A DNA stretch of 64,000 bases. Origin: a virus. Location: positions 1 through 64,000 of IMG/VR virus record IMGVR_UViG_3300032116_000035; one strand, written 5' to 3'. The notes below the pieces were generated by a model, which was not told the origin of the DNA, ran no database searches, and saw nothing but the letters and a program-made list of their open reading frames with translations. Positions 35,146 to 42,128 of the stretch are shown here, one piece after another. The stretch's first letter is position 1. Each line of letters starts with the position of its first letter. The translations under genes and the position numbers were made by a program.

Positions 35146-36466
35146 GAAAACATTTGTAGAGCAACAATGGCAAGAATGGCAGGACAAAAATCCCGCCAGT
35201 TCTTTTTCCGATATTGATGTTGATTACCTGCGTGAAAAAGTTATACGTGAGTTGACTTATGTTTCACAAATGGATGTCAAAGAGTATACTTTGTATCAGA
35301 AATGGTGTGAAGTACAAGACAAATATCCTAGTAGAGAAGTTTCAACATTGTTTGGTGTTGAGAAACAACTAATTGATTTGTCACAAGCGGCATCTATTGA
35401 GGATGTCAAATCAAATATTTGGGTGCCAGAATCCGCTGAAGACTATTTGAATCTTAAACCTGTTCTAGAGTATACCGATGATTCTGGTGAAATTACAAAA
35501 ACTGGTATTGATGGTTCTTCAGTAACAATCACAAAGAAAAGAAACAAGAAACTACCAGAAACTTGGAATACGATTCGTACATTCATCTCTACGATGAAAA
35601 ACAATTCCAATATCGGTCGTAATCTAAACTTTATTGTCAAAGACGATGTTACTGGTAAATATCTTGGTGTGATTTGTATCTCATCAGATTTTCTTGATCT
35701 GACACCACGTGATAACTTTATTGGTTGGTCACGTGAACGTAAGACACAAGGTGCTATGATTAATCATACTGCTATTGGTTCTACGATTGTACCTTTTCAA
35801 CCACTAGGCTTCAACTATGTTGGTGGTAAACTACTAGCATTGTTGTGTCTGTCAGATGAAGTGCAAAATATCTGGAAAAGAGTTTATGGTGATGTGCTTG
35901 TTGGTGTTACCACAACTTCTCTTTATGGTAAAACTAAGGCGGGTGGTTTATCACAGTATGATAATCTAGATCATTGGCAGCCAATGGGTTTCACCTCTGG
36001 TTCTGTTTCATTTGAACCAGAAAAAGATACACGATATGAGATTCGTGAATGGCTGAAAAAAAATCACACACGCAAATACTTTGAATGGTATGAAGCGGTA
36101 AAACCAAGTGGTCAGCCACACAAACGTGACCATAAGAATCGTTCTTTGAACTTTACTTATTCACAACTGAAAGTGCCTAAAGAACTCATTCGTTCTGAAC
36201 ATGCACGTGGCATTTACTTTAGTTCATTGTATACAAACACAAACGATTTTCTTTGTGACCGAATCAAAGAAAGTGAATTAGTCAAGGCCTTTCCTACTGA
36301 CTACGATTCATTAGTTGGTATCTGGAGAGACAAACATGCCAAAGGTCGTATCAAACAGTTGATGAAGAAAGACAATGTATCTTATGAAACACTGTTTTAT
36401 GATGACTTAATTGAACTATCGTGGGAAGAGACCAAGGCTAAGTACCTACCGCAGGTCGGTCGTTAG
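35138..36466 (+). CDS. DUF4338 (DruA-like) protein
   Basis: A 442-residue protein. The middle (NIGRNLNFIVKDDVTGKYLGVICISSD; NHTAIGSTIVPFQPLGFNYVGGKLLALL; GVTTTSLYG; QYDNLDHWQPMGFTSG) looks like DUF4338, the family of DruA from the Druantia anti-phage system. No other Druantia component is visible. The N-terminal 110 residues are helical. Phage members could counter host defence, exclude rival phages, or act on DNA; the biochemical activity of this copy is unknown. The family call is from memory of the motif pattern and should be tested by profile search. It is followed by the promoter-rich island. Confidence 0.55.
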   Translation: MDEKTFVEQQWQEWQDKNPASSFSDIDVDYLREKVIRELTYVSQMDVKEYTLYQKWCEVQDKYPSREVSTLFGVEKQLIDLSQAASIEDVKSNIWVPESAEDYLNLKPVLEYTDDSGEITKTGIDGSSVTITKKRNKKLPETWNTIRTFISTMKNNSNIGRNLNFIVKDDVTGKYLGVICISSDFLDLTPRDNFIGWSRERKTQGAMINHTAIGSTIVPFQPLGFNYVGGKLLALLCLSDEVQNIWKRVYGDVLVGVTTTSLYGKTKAGGLSQYDNLDHWQPMGFTSGSVSFEPEKDTRYEIREWLKKNHTRKYFEWYEAVKPSGQPHKRDHKNRSLNFTYSQLKVPKELIRSEHARGIYFSSLYTNTNDFLCDRIKESELVKAFPTDYDSLVGIWRDKHAKGRIKQLMKKDNVSYETLFYDDLIELSWEETKAKYLPQVGR

Positions 36467-36478
36467 CAAAAAAGCAAC

Positions 36479-36507
36479 TTGACAATCTCCAGCATACCAG
36501 TTATAAT
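36479..36507 (+). promoter_or_regulatory. Perfect sigma70 promoter P1 (TTGACA-17-TATAAT)
   Basis: TTGACA at 36479-36484, a 17-base spacer and TATAAT at 36502-36507, followed by GG. It lies just behind the DUF4338 gene and would give a transcript starting near 36514, ahead of the 30-codon leader ORF. Confidence 0.9.
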
Positions 36508-36536
36508 GGTGTGTACAGTTTGATATGGAGGTATTG

Positions 36537-36629
36537 ATGTCTTTTTTGCAACACTTTTCTGATGTGCTTGACAAACCCCGTCAAACCATATATAATGGTT
36601 ACTCAGTGATTGACGAGGTTATCAAATGA
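36537..36629 (+). CDS. 30-residue leader ORF upstream of the VWA gene
   Basis: An ORF too short for usual gene calling, encoding MSFLQHFSDVLDKPRQTIYN followed by GYSVIDEVIK. It has a strong ribosome site (TGGAGG, 36525-36530) with good spacing, and its stop overlaps the start of the VWA gene (ATGA). Promoter P2 lies wholly inside it, so transcripts from P1 carry the leader while those from P2 carry only its end. It could be a coupling leader that controls translation of the next gene, or a genuine micropeptide. No homologue is recognised. Confidence 0.55.
   Translation: MSFLQHFSDVLDKPRQTIYNGYSVIDEVIK
36568..36596 (+). promoter_or_regulatory. Perfect sigma70 promoter P2 (TTGACA-17-TATAAT)
   Basis: TTGACA at 36568-36573, a 17-base spacer, TATAAT at 36591-36596 followed by GG. 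It gives a start near 36603, about 23 bases before the VWA gene ATG. The element is coding sequence of the leader ORF at the same time. Confidence 0.9.
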
Positions 36630-38914
36630 GTAACATTCAAAATCAAAAGTCCGGTCTGGCCAAACTCATGGCCACCGAGAATCTTATCGTTCAACATGCC
36701 AAAGTTCCAACGGCAATGTTTGATCCTAAAAATCGTGTTCTAACCTGTCCTATTTGGGAACAAATGTCAGGCGACCTTTATGACTTGCTAATGGGTCATG
36801 AAGTTGGTCACGCTATTGATACTCCTGCCGATGGTTGGCATGGTGCTGTACATGAACGTGGTGCAAACTACAAAGGCTTTTTGAATGTAGTTGAAGATGC
36901 ACGTATTGAAAAACGACAAAAGCGCCGTTATCCTGGTCTGCGCCGTTCGTTTGTCAACGGTTTCAATGAACTCATGGACAAAGACTTCTTTGGTCTGGCT
37001 GGTCGTGATGTTAATACAATGTCGTTCATTGACCGTTTGAACATCTATTCAAAATCTGGCTACACCATTCCTGTTGCATTCAATGCAAAAGAACAGGAGT
37101 TTGTTGAACGTGTTCAGACCTGTGAAACATGGGATGATGTTCTCAAAGTTACCAATGAGATTTGGGACTATTCAAAAGAAGAACAGTCTCAGACTAATAT
37201 GCCTCAAGATAATTTTGAGTCCGATGAGGGTGATGAAGATTATGAAACCCAACCTGGTTCAAATGAAGGTGATGCTGAGACTGATGGCGAAGGTGAACAA
37301 AAATCTAAGACTAAAGCCAAAGGTGAAGATGGTGATCAAGAAAATGAATCGGCATCAAACGCTAGCCAAGATGGTGAAGAGGAAGGTGATGATGAGGGTG
37401 AAGACAAAGATGGTGTAAATCGCACCAAAGAATCTCAGAGTGTACGTGAGGATCAAACTCCCGAACCACGGTGTGAGACTGATGAAAACTTCCGTCAGAA
37501 TGAAGGCAAACTCATTGCGAAACATGCACGTGAGTATGTTTATGTTGATATACCTAAGCCGAATCTGACAAAGATTGTCACACCAGCAAAACGTGTACAG
37601 GAAGTTCTGACTGAAGAGTTTTCAAAACAGCGACCTTCTGACTATCAATCAATTGCCAATACTTTGTACAATGATTTTCGTCGTAAGAATGAACGATTCA
37701 TTTCATTGTTGGCAAAAGAATTTGAGATGCGTAAGGCTGCCGATAAGTTTTCTAAAGCGAAAACATCGTCAACTGGTGACATTGATGTAAGCCGTGTTTT
37801 CAAATATCAGATTGATGATAACATTTTCAAAAAAGTTATGCGTGTGCCTAAAGGTAAATCGCACGGCTTGATTTTGTTGCTTGATAAGTCTGGTTCAATG
37901 TCAGAGAATCTTGGTGCATCATATGAACAGATACTTGTGTTGGCTACCTTCTGCCGCAAAGTAAACATTCCATTTGCAGCATATGGTTTCGGTAATGCTG
38001 ATCATGTTCGTGAAACGATTGACTACCGTGAAGAACCTGGTACAGGTAAATCTTATGGTTGTTTCTCTGAAAACAATCGTGAGATGCACTTGTCTTCGGT
38101 GTATCTTCGTGAGTTAATTAACTCAAAGATGAGTAACTCAGAATTTTCTAAGGCAACAAAGAATATTCTGTGTCTCATGAATGCTTGGTCTGGTGGTCGT
38201 TATTCTAGAGGTGCTAATTTTTATCGCCCACAATCCGATTCACTGTCCAATACACCGTTGACTGAGGCGATGATTGCTTGCCAATCAATTATCAAAGAGT
38301 TCCGCACTGTGAACAATCTTGATATTGTAAACTTGTGTGTGGTTCATGATGGTGATGCTGATGATATCAATTCATATCACAAACCGAATGAAGGTGAAAG
38401 CATCAATGGCAACCGAAACTTCTTCAGTACAAATTATCAGAACGTTTTTCTATGTGATAAGAAAAACAAAATTCAACAAGCGGTACCTGAAGGTGATGAT
38501 GGTATTCGTATTGCCATTAGTAATTGGTTGACGAAAACAACCGGTGTAAAAATCATCGGCTTCTATTTGTCGCCCAACTACATGATGAAAAATGCTGTAC
38601 GCCGCCGTTTGTTTAATGATGAAATTAATGAACTGCGTAAATCACCACGTGAGAATTACTATCAATTGAAAGATGCGTATTCAAAGTACATGAAATTGAT
38701 TCGCAAAGATAAGTATCTTGAATCAAAGAATGTTGGCTATGAATCATTCTTTATTCTACCAGGTGGTAGTGATTTGAATATTGAGGATGAAGACTTTGAG
38801 GCACCAACAAAAGTTACCACCTCAACTTTGACCAAGGCGTTCAGTAAGTATACCAAAAATCGTCAAGTCAACCGTGTTCTGGTATCACGTTTCATCGGTA
38901 TGATAGCAGTTTGA
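36626..38914 (+). CDS. Metallopeptidase-like / VWA-domain protein (CobT-like)
   Basis: A 762-residue protein in three parts. The N-terminal domain has a zinc-peptidase motif HEVGH (58-62) followed by EDARIEKRQKRRYPG, as in the peptidase-like part of CobT and related VWA proteins. Residues about 195-290 are a very acidic low-complexity linker. The C-terminal half is a von Willebrand A domain with a MIDAS motif DKSGS (Asp420, Ser422, Ser424). Its neighbour is the matching AAA+ ATPase. MoxR/VWA pairs act as chaperone-like remodelling machines; CobT proper is a cobaltochelatase subunit, but no CobN is present. Two perfect sigma70 promoters precede it. Confidence 0.85.
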   Translation: MSNIQNQKSGLAKLMATENLIVQHAKVPTAMFDPKNRVLTCPIWEQMSGDLYDLLMGHEVGHAIDTPADGWHGAVHERGANYKGFLNVVEDARIEKRQKRRYPGLRRSFVNGFNELMDKDFFGLAGRDVNTMSFIDRLNIYSKSGYTIPVAFNAKEQEFVERVQTCETWDDVLKVTNEIWDYSKEEQSQTNMPQDNFESDEGDEDYETQPGSNEGDAETDGEGEQKSKTKAKGEDGDQENESASNASQDGEEEGDDEGEDKDGVNRTKESQSVREDQTPEPRCETDENFRQNEGKLIAKHAREYVYVDIPKPNLTKIVTPAKRVQEVLTEEFSKQRPSDYQSIANTLYNDFRRKNERFISLLAKEFEMRKAADKFSKAKTSSTGDIDVSRVFKYQIDDNIFKKVMRVPKGKSHGLILLLDKSGSMSENLGASYEQILVLATFCRKVNIPFAAYGFGNADHVRETIDYREEPGTGKSYGCFSENNREMHLSSVYLRELINSKMSNSEFSKATKNILCLMNAWSGGRYSRGANFYRPQSDSLSNTPLTEAMIACQSIIKEFRTVNNLDIVNLCVVHDGDADDINSYHKPNEGESINGNRNFFSTNYQNVFLCDKKNKIQQAVPEGDDGIRIAISNWLTKTTGVKIIGFYLSPNYMMKNAVRRRLFNDEINELRKSPRENYYQLKDAYSKYMKLIRKDKYLESKNVGYESFFILPGGSDLNIEDEDFEAPTKVTTSTLTKAFSKYTKNRQVNRVLVSRFIGMIAV

Positions 38915-38918
38915 TAAC

Positions 38919-38946
38919 ATACCACCGCTTGACAAAGTGGTGGTAT
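38919..38946 (+). promoter_or_regulatory. Long hairpin carrying the -35 box of promoter P3
   Basis: A 12-base stem ATACCACCGCTT / AAGTGGTGGTAT (one G-U pair) with a GACA loop. The P3 -35 hexamer TTGACA spans the top of the stem and the loop. No T run follows, so it is not a standard terminator; it may be a DNA operator or a transcript-end stabiliser. Confidence 0.65.
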
Positions 38947-38957
38947 CCTTATATAAT
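38929..38957 (+). promoter_or_regulatory. Perfect sigma70 promoter P3 (TTGACA-17-TATAAT)
   Basis: TTGACA at 38929-38934, a 17-base spacer, TATAAT at 38952-38957 followed by GG. It lies in the 75-base gap between the VWA and AAA+ genes and allows independent early expression of the ATPase. Confidence 0.9.
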
Positions 38958-38989
38958 GGTAGTTCCTAAAGTGATGGAGAATTTATATT

Positions 38990-40171
38990 ATGACAAGTCG
39001 TGCTAATAAACGTCAGGCTTTTATTGATGCTCTTAATGCAACTGGTAAGGCTGAGGTATCGTTGTCAGAAGTGAAAGACATTGCCTCCGATGCTGGTCTG
39101 GCGATTCCCTACTGGTTCACTAACGATGAGAGTAATAAGGTCAAACGTGGTGTATATCGTGTTCCTGGCGCCTCTGGTGCTACACCAGCCATCAGTCTGG
39201 CTGCACAGGTAATACCTATGGCAAAACCCGAACCTGTGCAAGGTAATCGTATTGCAAATGTGACAACTGATCTTGAACTTGAGAATCTGGTTCCTTTTCA
39301 ATATGACAACTATGTTCCTTTTGGCAACTTTGATGATGTGTTGTCAATTGTGAAATCAAAACAATTCTTCCCTGTGTTCATCACTGGTCAATCTGGTAAC
39401 GGTAAGACCATGAGTATTGAACAGGCTTGCGCCAAAGCAAAACGCAAATTCGTTTGCGTATCAATGACACCTGATTCTGATGAGAGTGATTTGCTTGGTA
39501 ACTATGTTCTGATCAACGGTCAAATGGAATGGCGTGACGGTCCTGTGACTGTGGCAGCCCGCCAAGGTGCTGTACTCTGTATTGATGAGATTGACTACGG
39601 CGCTCAGAATCTTTCCTGCTTACAACGGGTACTTGAGGGTAAGCCATTCTTGCTAAAGAAAAAGAATGAACTGGTTACACCTGCGCCAGGTTTTACCGTG
39701 TTTGCTACCGCTAACACAAAAGGTAAAGGCTCTGAAGATGGTCGCTATATGTTTACCAATGTATTGAATGAGGCGTTTCTTGAGCGTTTCCCAAATACAA
39801 TGGAGCAAGAGTTTCCACCTGCACGTATTGAAGAAAAAATTATCAACAAAGAACTTGATTCAGTCGGTCGTTCTGATGATGTATTTGCCAAAAATCTAGT
39901 TACTTGGGCTAATACGATTCGTAATACCTTTGCTGATGGTGGTTGTGATGAGGTTATTTCAACCCGCCGTTTGGTACACATTGTGAAAACATTCGGTATT
40001 TACGGTGATAAGAAAAAAGCGATTGAGTATTGCTTGAATCGTTTTGATGCCGATACTAAGATTACCTTCCTTGATCTGTATACTAAGATTGATGCTGGTA
40101 TTGATCCTAGTGAATTGGTATCAACTGAACAGATTGAACCGGTAACAACTTCTGAAGAACAGCCGTTTTAA
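38990..40171 (+). CDS. cobS: MoxR/CobS-like AAA+ ATPase
   Basis: A 393-residue protein. After an N-terminal region of about 120 residues containing a winged-helix-like start (TGKAEVSLSEVKDIASDAGL), the AAA+ core has Walker A GQSGNGKT (about 133-140), Walker B LCIDEID (about 193-199), sensor 1 FATANTKGKG and an arginine-finger region FLERFPN. CobS-like proteins are frequent in T4-like cyanophages, with the VWA protein as partner. With the upstream gene it probably makes a ring that remodels a protein or complex. The cobaltochelatase role is unlikely without CobN. Target unknown. Confidence 0.85.
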   Translation: MTSRANKRQAFIDALNATGKAEVSLSEVKDIASDAGLAIPYWFTNDESNKVKRGVYRVPGASGATPAISLAAQVIPMAKPEPVQGNRIANVTTDLELENLVPFQYDNYVPFGNFDDVLSIVKSKQFFPVFITGQSGNGKTMSIEQACAKAKRKFVCVSMTPDSDESDLLGNYVLINGQMEWRDGPVTVAARQGAVLCIDEIDYGAQNLSCLQRVLEGKPFLLKKKNELVTPAPGFTVFATANTKGKGSEDGRYMFTNVLNEAFLERFPNTMEQEFPPARIEEKIINKELDSVGRSDDVFAKNLVTWANTIRNTFADGGCDEVISTRRLVHIVKTFGIYGDKKKAIEYCLNRFDADTKITFLDLYTKIDAGIDPSELVSTEQIEPVTTSEEQPF

Positions 40172-40174
40172 TTC

Positions 40175-40203
40175 TTGACAGAGGCTTAGTCCTCTGTTAG
40201 GAT
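40175..40203 (+). promoter_or_regulatory. Sigma70 promoter P4 (TTGACA-17-TAGGAT) before nuclease gene
   Basis: Perfect -35 at 40175-40180, a 17-base spacer and a weaker -10 TAGGAT at 40198-40203. A 7-base inverted repeat ACAGAGG / CCTCTGT (40178-40184 with 40191-40197) fills most of the spacer, a good place for a repressor. Transcripts would start near 40210 and meet a terminator at once. Confidence 0.65.
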
Positions 40204-40210
40204 TATATTT

Positions 40211-40252
40211 GTGTCACTGAACAAACAATGTTTAAGTAAGTGACACTTTTTT
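40211..40252 (+). terminator. Terminator/attenuator in the nuclease leader
   Basis: A perfect 8-base stem GTGTCACT / AGTGACAC followed by six T residues. The 20-base loop can pair internally (AACA with TGTT). It starts about one base after the expected P4 start site and ends 40 bases before the nuclease ATG, so it could also close the ATPase transcript. Confidence 0.8.
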
Positions 40253-40256
40253 AAAC

Positions 40257-40273
40257 TCTGACTACTGGTCAGA
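40257..40273 (+). promoter_or_regulatory. Palindrome in nuclease leader
   Basis: TCTGAC / GTCAGA, a perfect 6-base inverted repeat with a five-base centre, between the attenuator and the ribosome site (TAGGAG). It could be an operator or small RNA hairpin. Nothing shows which. Confidence 0.4.
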
Positions 40274-40292
40274 AACTAAACTAGGAGAAATT

Positions 40293-41669
40293 ATGAAATA
40301 CAATACACTGCATTGCTATAATGCATCCTTCAAACTTATTGATCCGCAACTTTTTGACTTGCGTAAAAAAACAGGTCTAGACCTTTCCTTTCAATCATCT
40401 GCACGATGGTCTGATGATACAAAAACCGCATTTGTAACATCACTTGTTACAGGCATGGCACCATCAAAAATTGTTCTTTGTAATGTCGAGAAGTGCCTTG
40501 AAAATGTTATCGAGGGTTCAGATGACTGGAAATACTTCAAATATTGGCAAGACCAAGGATATGAATGGATTTCAATTGACGGTAACAACCGCACCATTAC
40601 TATCAATGAATTTTTAGAAGGCAAAATTTCCATTGCACATGGAGATTATACACTGCCTAATGGTACAACGGTACACGTTGATAAAACCTGCGACAATTAT
40701 AATACATTCAAGAAAATTTTCCGCAAATATGTTGATGAGTATGTGCAAGTGGCTTATGTTGCATATACGAATGCTACACGTTATGATATGACACAATTGT
40801 TTTTGAATATCAATGACGGTGTATCTCTTAACTCACAAGAAAAACTAAATGCTATTCTAGTTCCTTTTTCGGGTTGGGTTCGTGATCGTGTTAAAGAACA
40901 CTATCCAGTTTTGAAAAAAGTTTTTCCAACAGAGAAACAATTTGTTCGCCGTTCTATTGATGACTTTATTGTTTCAATGGCAATTTACTCAACGTTTGGC
41001 ACCCAAAAAACAATTCAATTGGGTGAAAAGAAAAAAGCCTATGAAGATGACTCTGCGGTATCACGTGGTACAAATCGTGCAGAGAAACGCATTGAAGAAG
41101 TTCTGCGCCTTGTGAAAAAATATGCTGATGATGGTTTTAAAAACTCATCAACATTATTCAATCTTTATATGTTGACTACACATATTCAAGACAACAACAT
41201 GAAAATTTTGAATGAAGGTGATTTTTTCAAGTGGTTTATGGCTACAGAGAATCGTTTGATTGCAAATGATAAACCAATCATGACAACTTCAGGTGGTGAA
41301 TCACGTACTTATAGTTCATGTAATGATACCATGTCTGCACCAGAATTGACTGCACGTAAAGATACTTTGTTGCGTGAGTTCAATAAAGTTGATTGCCTTG
41401 GTAAACTTGTGACTGCACGTGATAAAGAACGTTTTTATACACAAGCACAGAAGTATGAATTATGGTCAAAACAAGGTGGTGTTTGCCCTAAAACTGGTAA
41501 AGAAATTCCAGAACATGAGATCAACAATCACAAAAAGTGGCAAGCCGATCACATTCTACCACACGATCTAGGTGGTGAAACTACTATTGAAAACGGTCAA
41601 CTTGTTTGCGCTGAATACAACAATAAAAAAGGTAATCGTTGGTCTGATCAAGCGGTAACATTTGCTTAA
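40293..41669 (+). CDS. DUF262-HNH nuclease (GmrSD-like architecture)
   Basis: A 458-residue fusion. The N-terminal part is DUF262/ParB-like with the DGNNR variant (Asp96-Arg100, ISIDGNNRTITINEFLEG) of the DGQQR motif, followed by FLNINDGVSLNSQEKLNA, typical of DUF262. The C-terminal part is an HNH nuclease: ADHILPHDLGGETTIENGQL then EYNNKKGNR, with His420 in the catalytic strand. GmrSD-type enzymes of this kind use nucleotides in DUF262 and cut modified DNA. In a phage it could destroy rival phage or host DNA. Leader with promoter, attenuator and palindrome suggests tight control. No immunity partner recognised. Confidence 0.82.
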   Translation: MKYNTLHCYNASFKLIDPQLFDLRKKTGLDLSFQSSARWSDDTKTAFVTSLVTGMAPSKIVLCNVEKCLENVIEGSDDWKYFKYWQDQGYEWISIDGNNRTITINEFLEGKISIAHGDYTLPNGTTVHVDKTCDNYNTFKKIFRKYVDEYVQVAYVAYTNATRYDMTQLFLNINDGVSLNSQEKLNAILVPFSGWVRDRVKEHYPVLKKVFPTEKQFVRRSIDDFIVSMAIYSTFGTQKTIQLGEKKKAYEDDSAVSRGTNRAEKRIEEVLRLVKKYADDGFKNSSTLFNLYMLTTHIQDNNMKILNEGDFFKWFMATENRLIANDKPIMTTSGGESRTYSSCNDTMSAPELTARKDTLLREFNKVDCLGKLVTARDKERFYTQAQKYELWSKQGGVCPKTGKEIPEHEINNHKKWQADHILPHDLGGETTIENGQLVCAEYNNKKGNRWSDQAVTFA

Positions 41670-41686
41670 TTTTTCACTATTGCCTA

Positions 41687-41714
41687 AGAGAGTGTTGACA
41701 CACTCTCTTTTTTT
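41687..41714 (+). terminator. Intrinsic terminator after the nuclease gene, overlapping promoter P5
   Basis: A perfect 9-base stem AGAGAGTGT / ACACTCTCT with a TGAC loop and a run of seven T residues. The loop and flanking stem bases form the -35 box TTGACA of P5. Confidence 0.92.
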
Positions 41715-41723
41715 GTATATACT
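41695..41723 (+). promoter_or_regulatory. Sigma70 promoter P5 (TTGACA-17-TATACT) embedded in a terminator
   Basis: TTGACA at 41695-41700 sits on the loop of the upstream terminator, the spacer is the right stem arm and T run, and TATACT is at 41718-41723. Transcription would begin near 41730 and read the pseudoknot-like leader and the HTH gene. Confidence 0.85.
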
Positions 41724-41732
41724 ATTAACTAT

Positions 41733-41773
41733 GTAGAGAAAAGTCGCCTCTACTATTCATTTTTCGTGCGACT
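41733..41773 (+). promoter_or_regulatory. Predicted H-type pseudoknot in the HTH gene leader
   Basis: Stem 1 pairs GTAGAG (41733-41738) with CTCTAC (41748-41753). Stem 2 pairs AGTCGC (41742-41747), in the loop of stem 1, with GCGACT (41768-41773). Loop 1 is three A residues, there is no gap between the stems, and loop 3 is 14 bases. AATTTTT and the ribosome site (GGAG, 41783-41786) follow. No known riboswitch consensus is recognised. Confidence 0.5.
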
Positions 41774-41794
41774 AATTTTTATGGAGTAAATTGA

Positions 41795-42058
41795 ATGTCT
41801 GCTAAAGAGAAAATTCTAAAGTTCCTTTCTAAGGACGGTCCTTACAATACCTTGACTTCTGCACAAGCACGTGCCCGTTTCGGTATCGTAAACGTTGGTG
41901 CCCGCATTGAAGAACTTCGTGCTGAAGGCTACTGCATCTATACCAACAAGAAAACTCTTGCTGATGGTCGTCGTATCACTTACTACAAACTCGGCAAACC
42001 AACCAAAGAAATGGTTGCTATGGCACATGCTGTTCTTGGAGCAGAAGCGTTTGCCTAA
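41795..42058 (+). CDS. Small helix-turn-helix protein
   Basis: An 87-residue protein. SAKEKILKFLSKDGPYNTLTSAQARARFGIVNVGARIEELRAEGYCIYTNKK is the HTH_39-type winged-helix pattern (AQARARFGI-N-x-x-ARI-x-ELR). A DNA-binding regulator role is inferred. It lies right after the nuclease gene, has its own promoter, a structured leader and its own terminator, so it is a monocistronic early gene. It may control the nuclease or itself through the palindromes nearby. Confidence 0.8.
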   Translation: MSAKEKILKFLSKDGPYNTLTSAQARARFGIVNVGARIEELRAEGYCIYTNKKTLADGRRITYYKLGKPTKEMVAMAHAVLGAEAFA

Positions 42059-42077
42059 ATTAGGCTAGAAACTGGTG

Positions 42078-42117
42078 GAGTGAGAGCATATATATTATGT
42101 GTTCTCACTCTTTTTTT
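42078..42117 (+). terminator. Intrinsic terminator after the HTH gene
   Basis: Stem GAGTGAGA / TCTCACTC extended inwards by G-U, C-G and A-T pairs across an AT-rich loop, followed by seven T residues. Confidence 0.9.
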
Positions 42118-42128
42118 ATGGATAAATT

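Noticed and set aside
36626-40171. Cobalamin biosynthesis operon
   Set aside because: Only CobS/CobT-like subunits are present; these families are also generic AAA+/VWA machines and no CobN or other B12 genes are in the window.
41781-41789. Two-codon ORF (ATG GAG TAA) before the HTH gene
   Set aside because: It coincides with the ribosome site and is too short to interpret.
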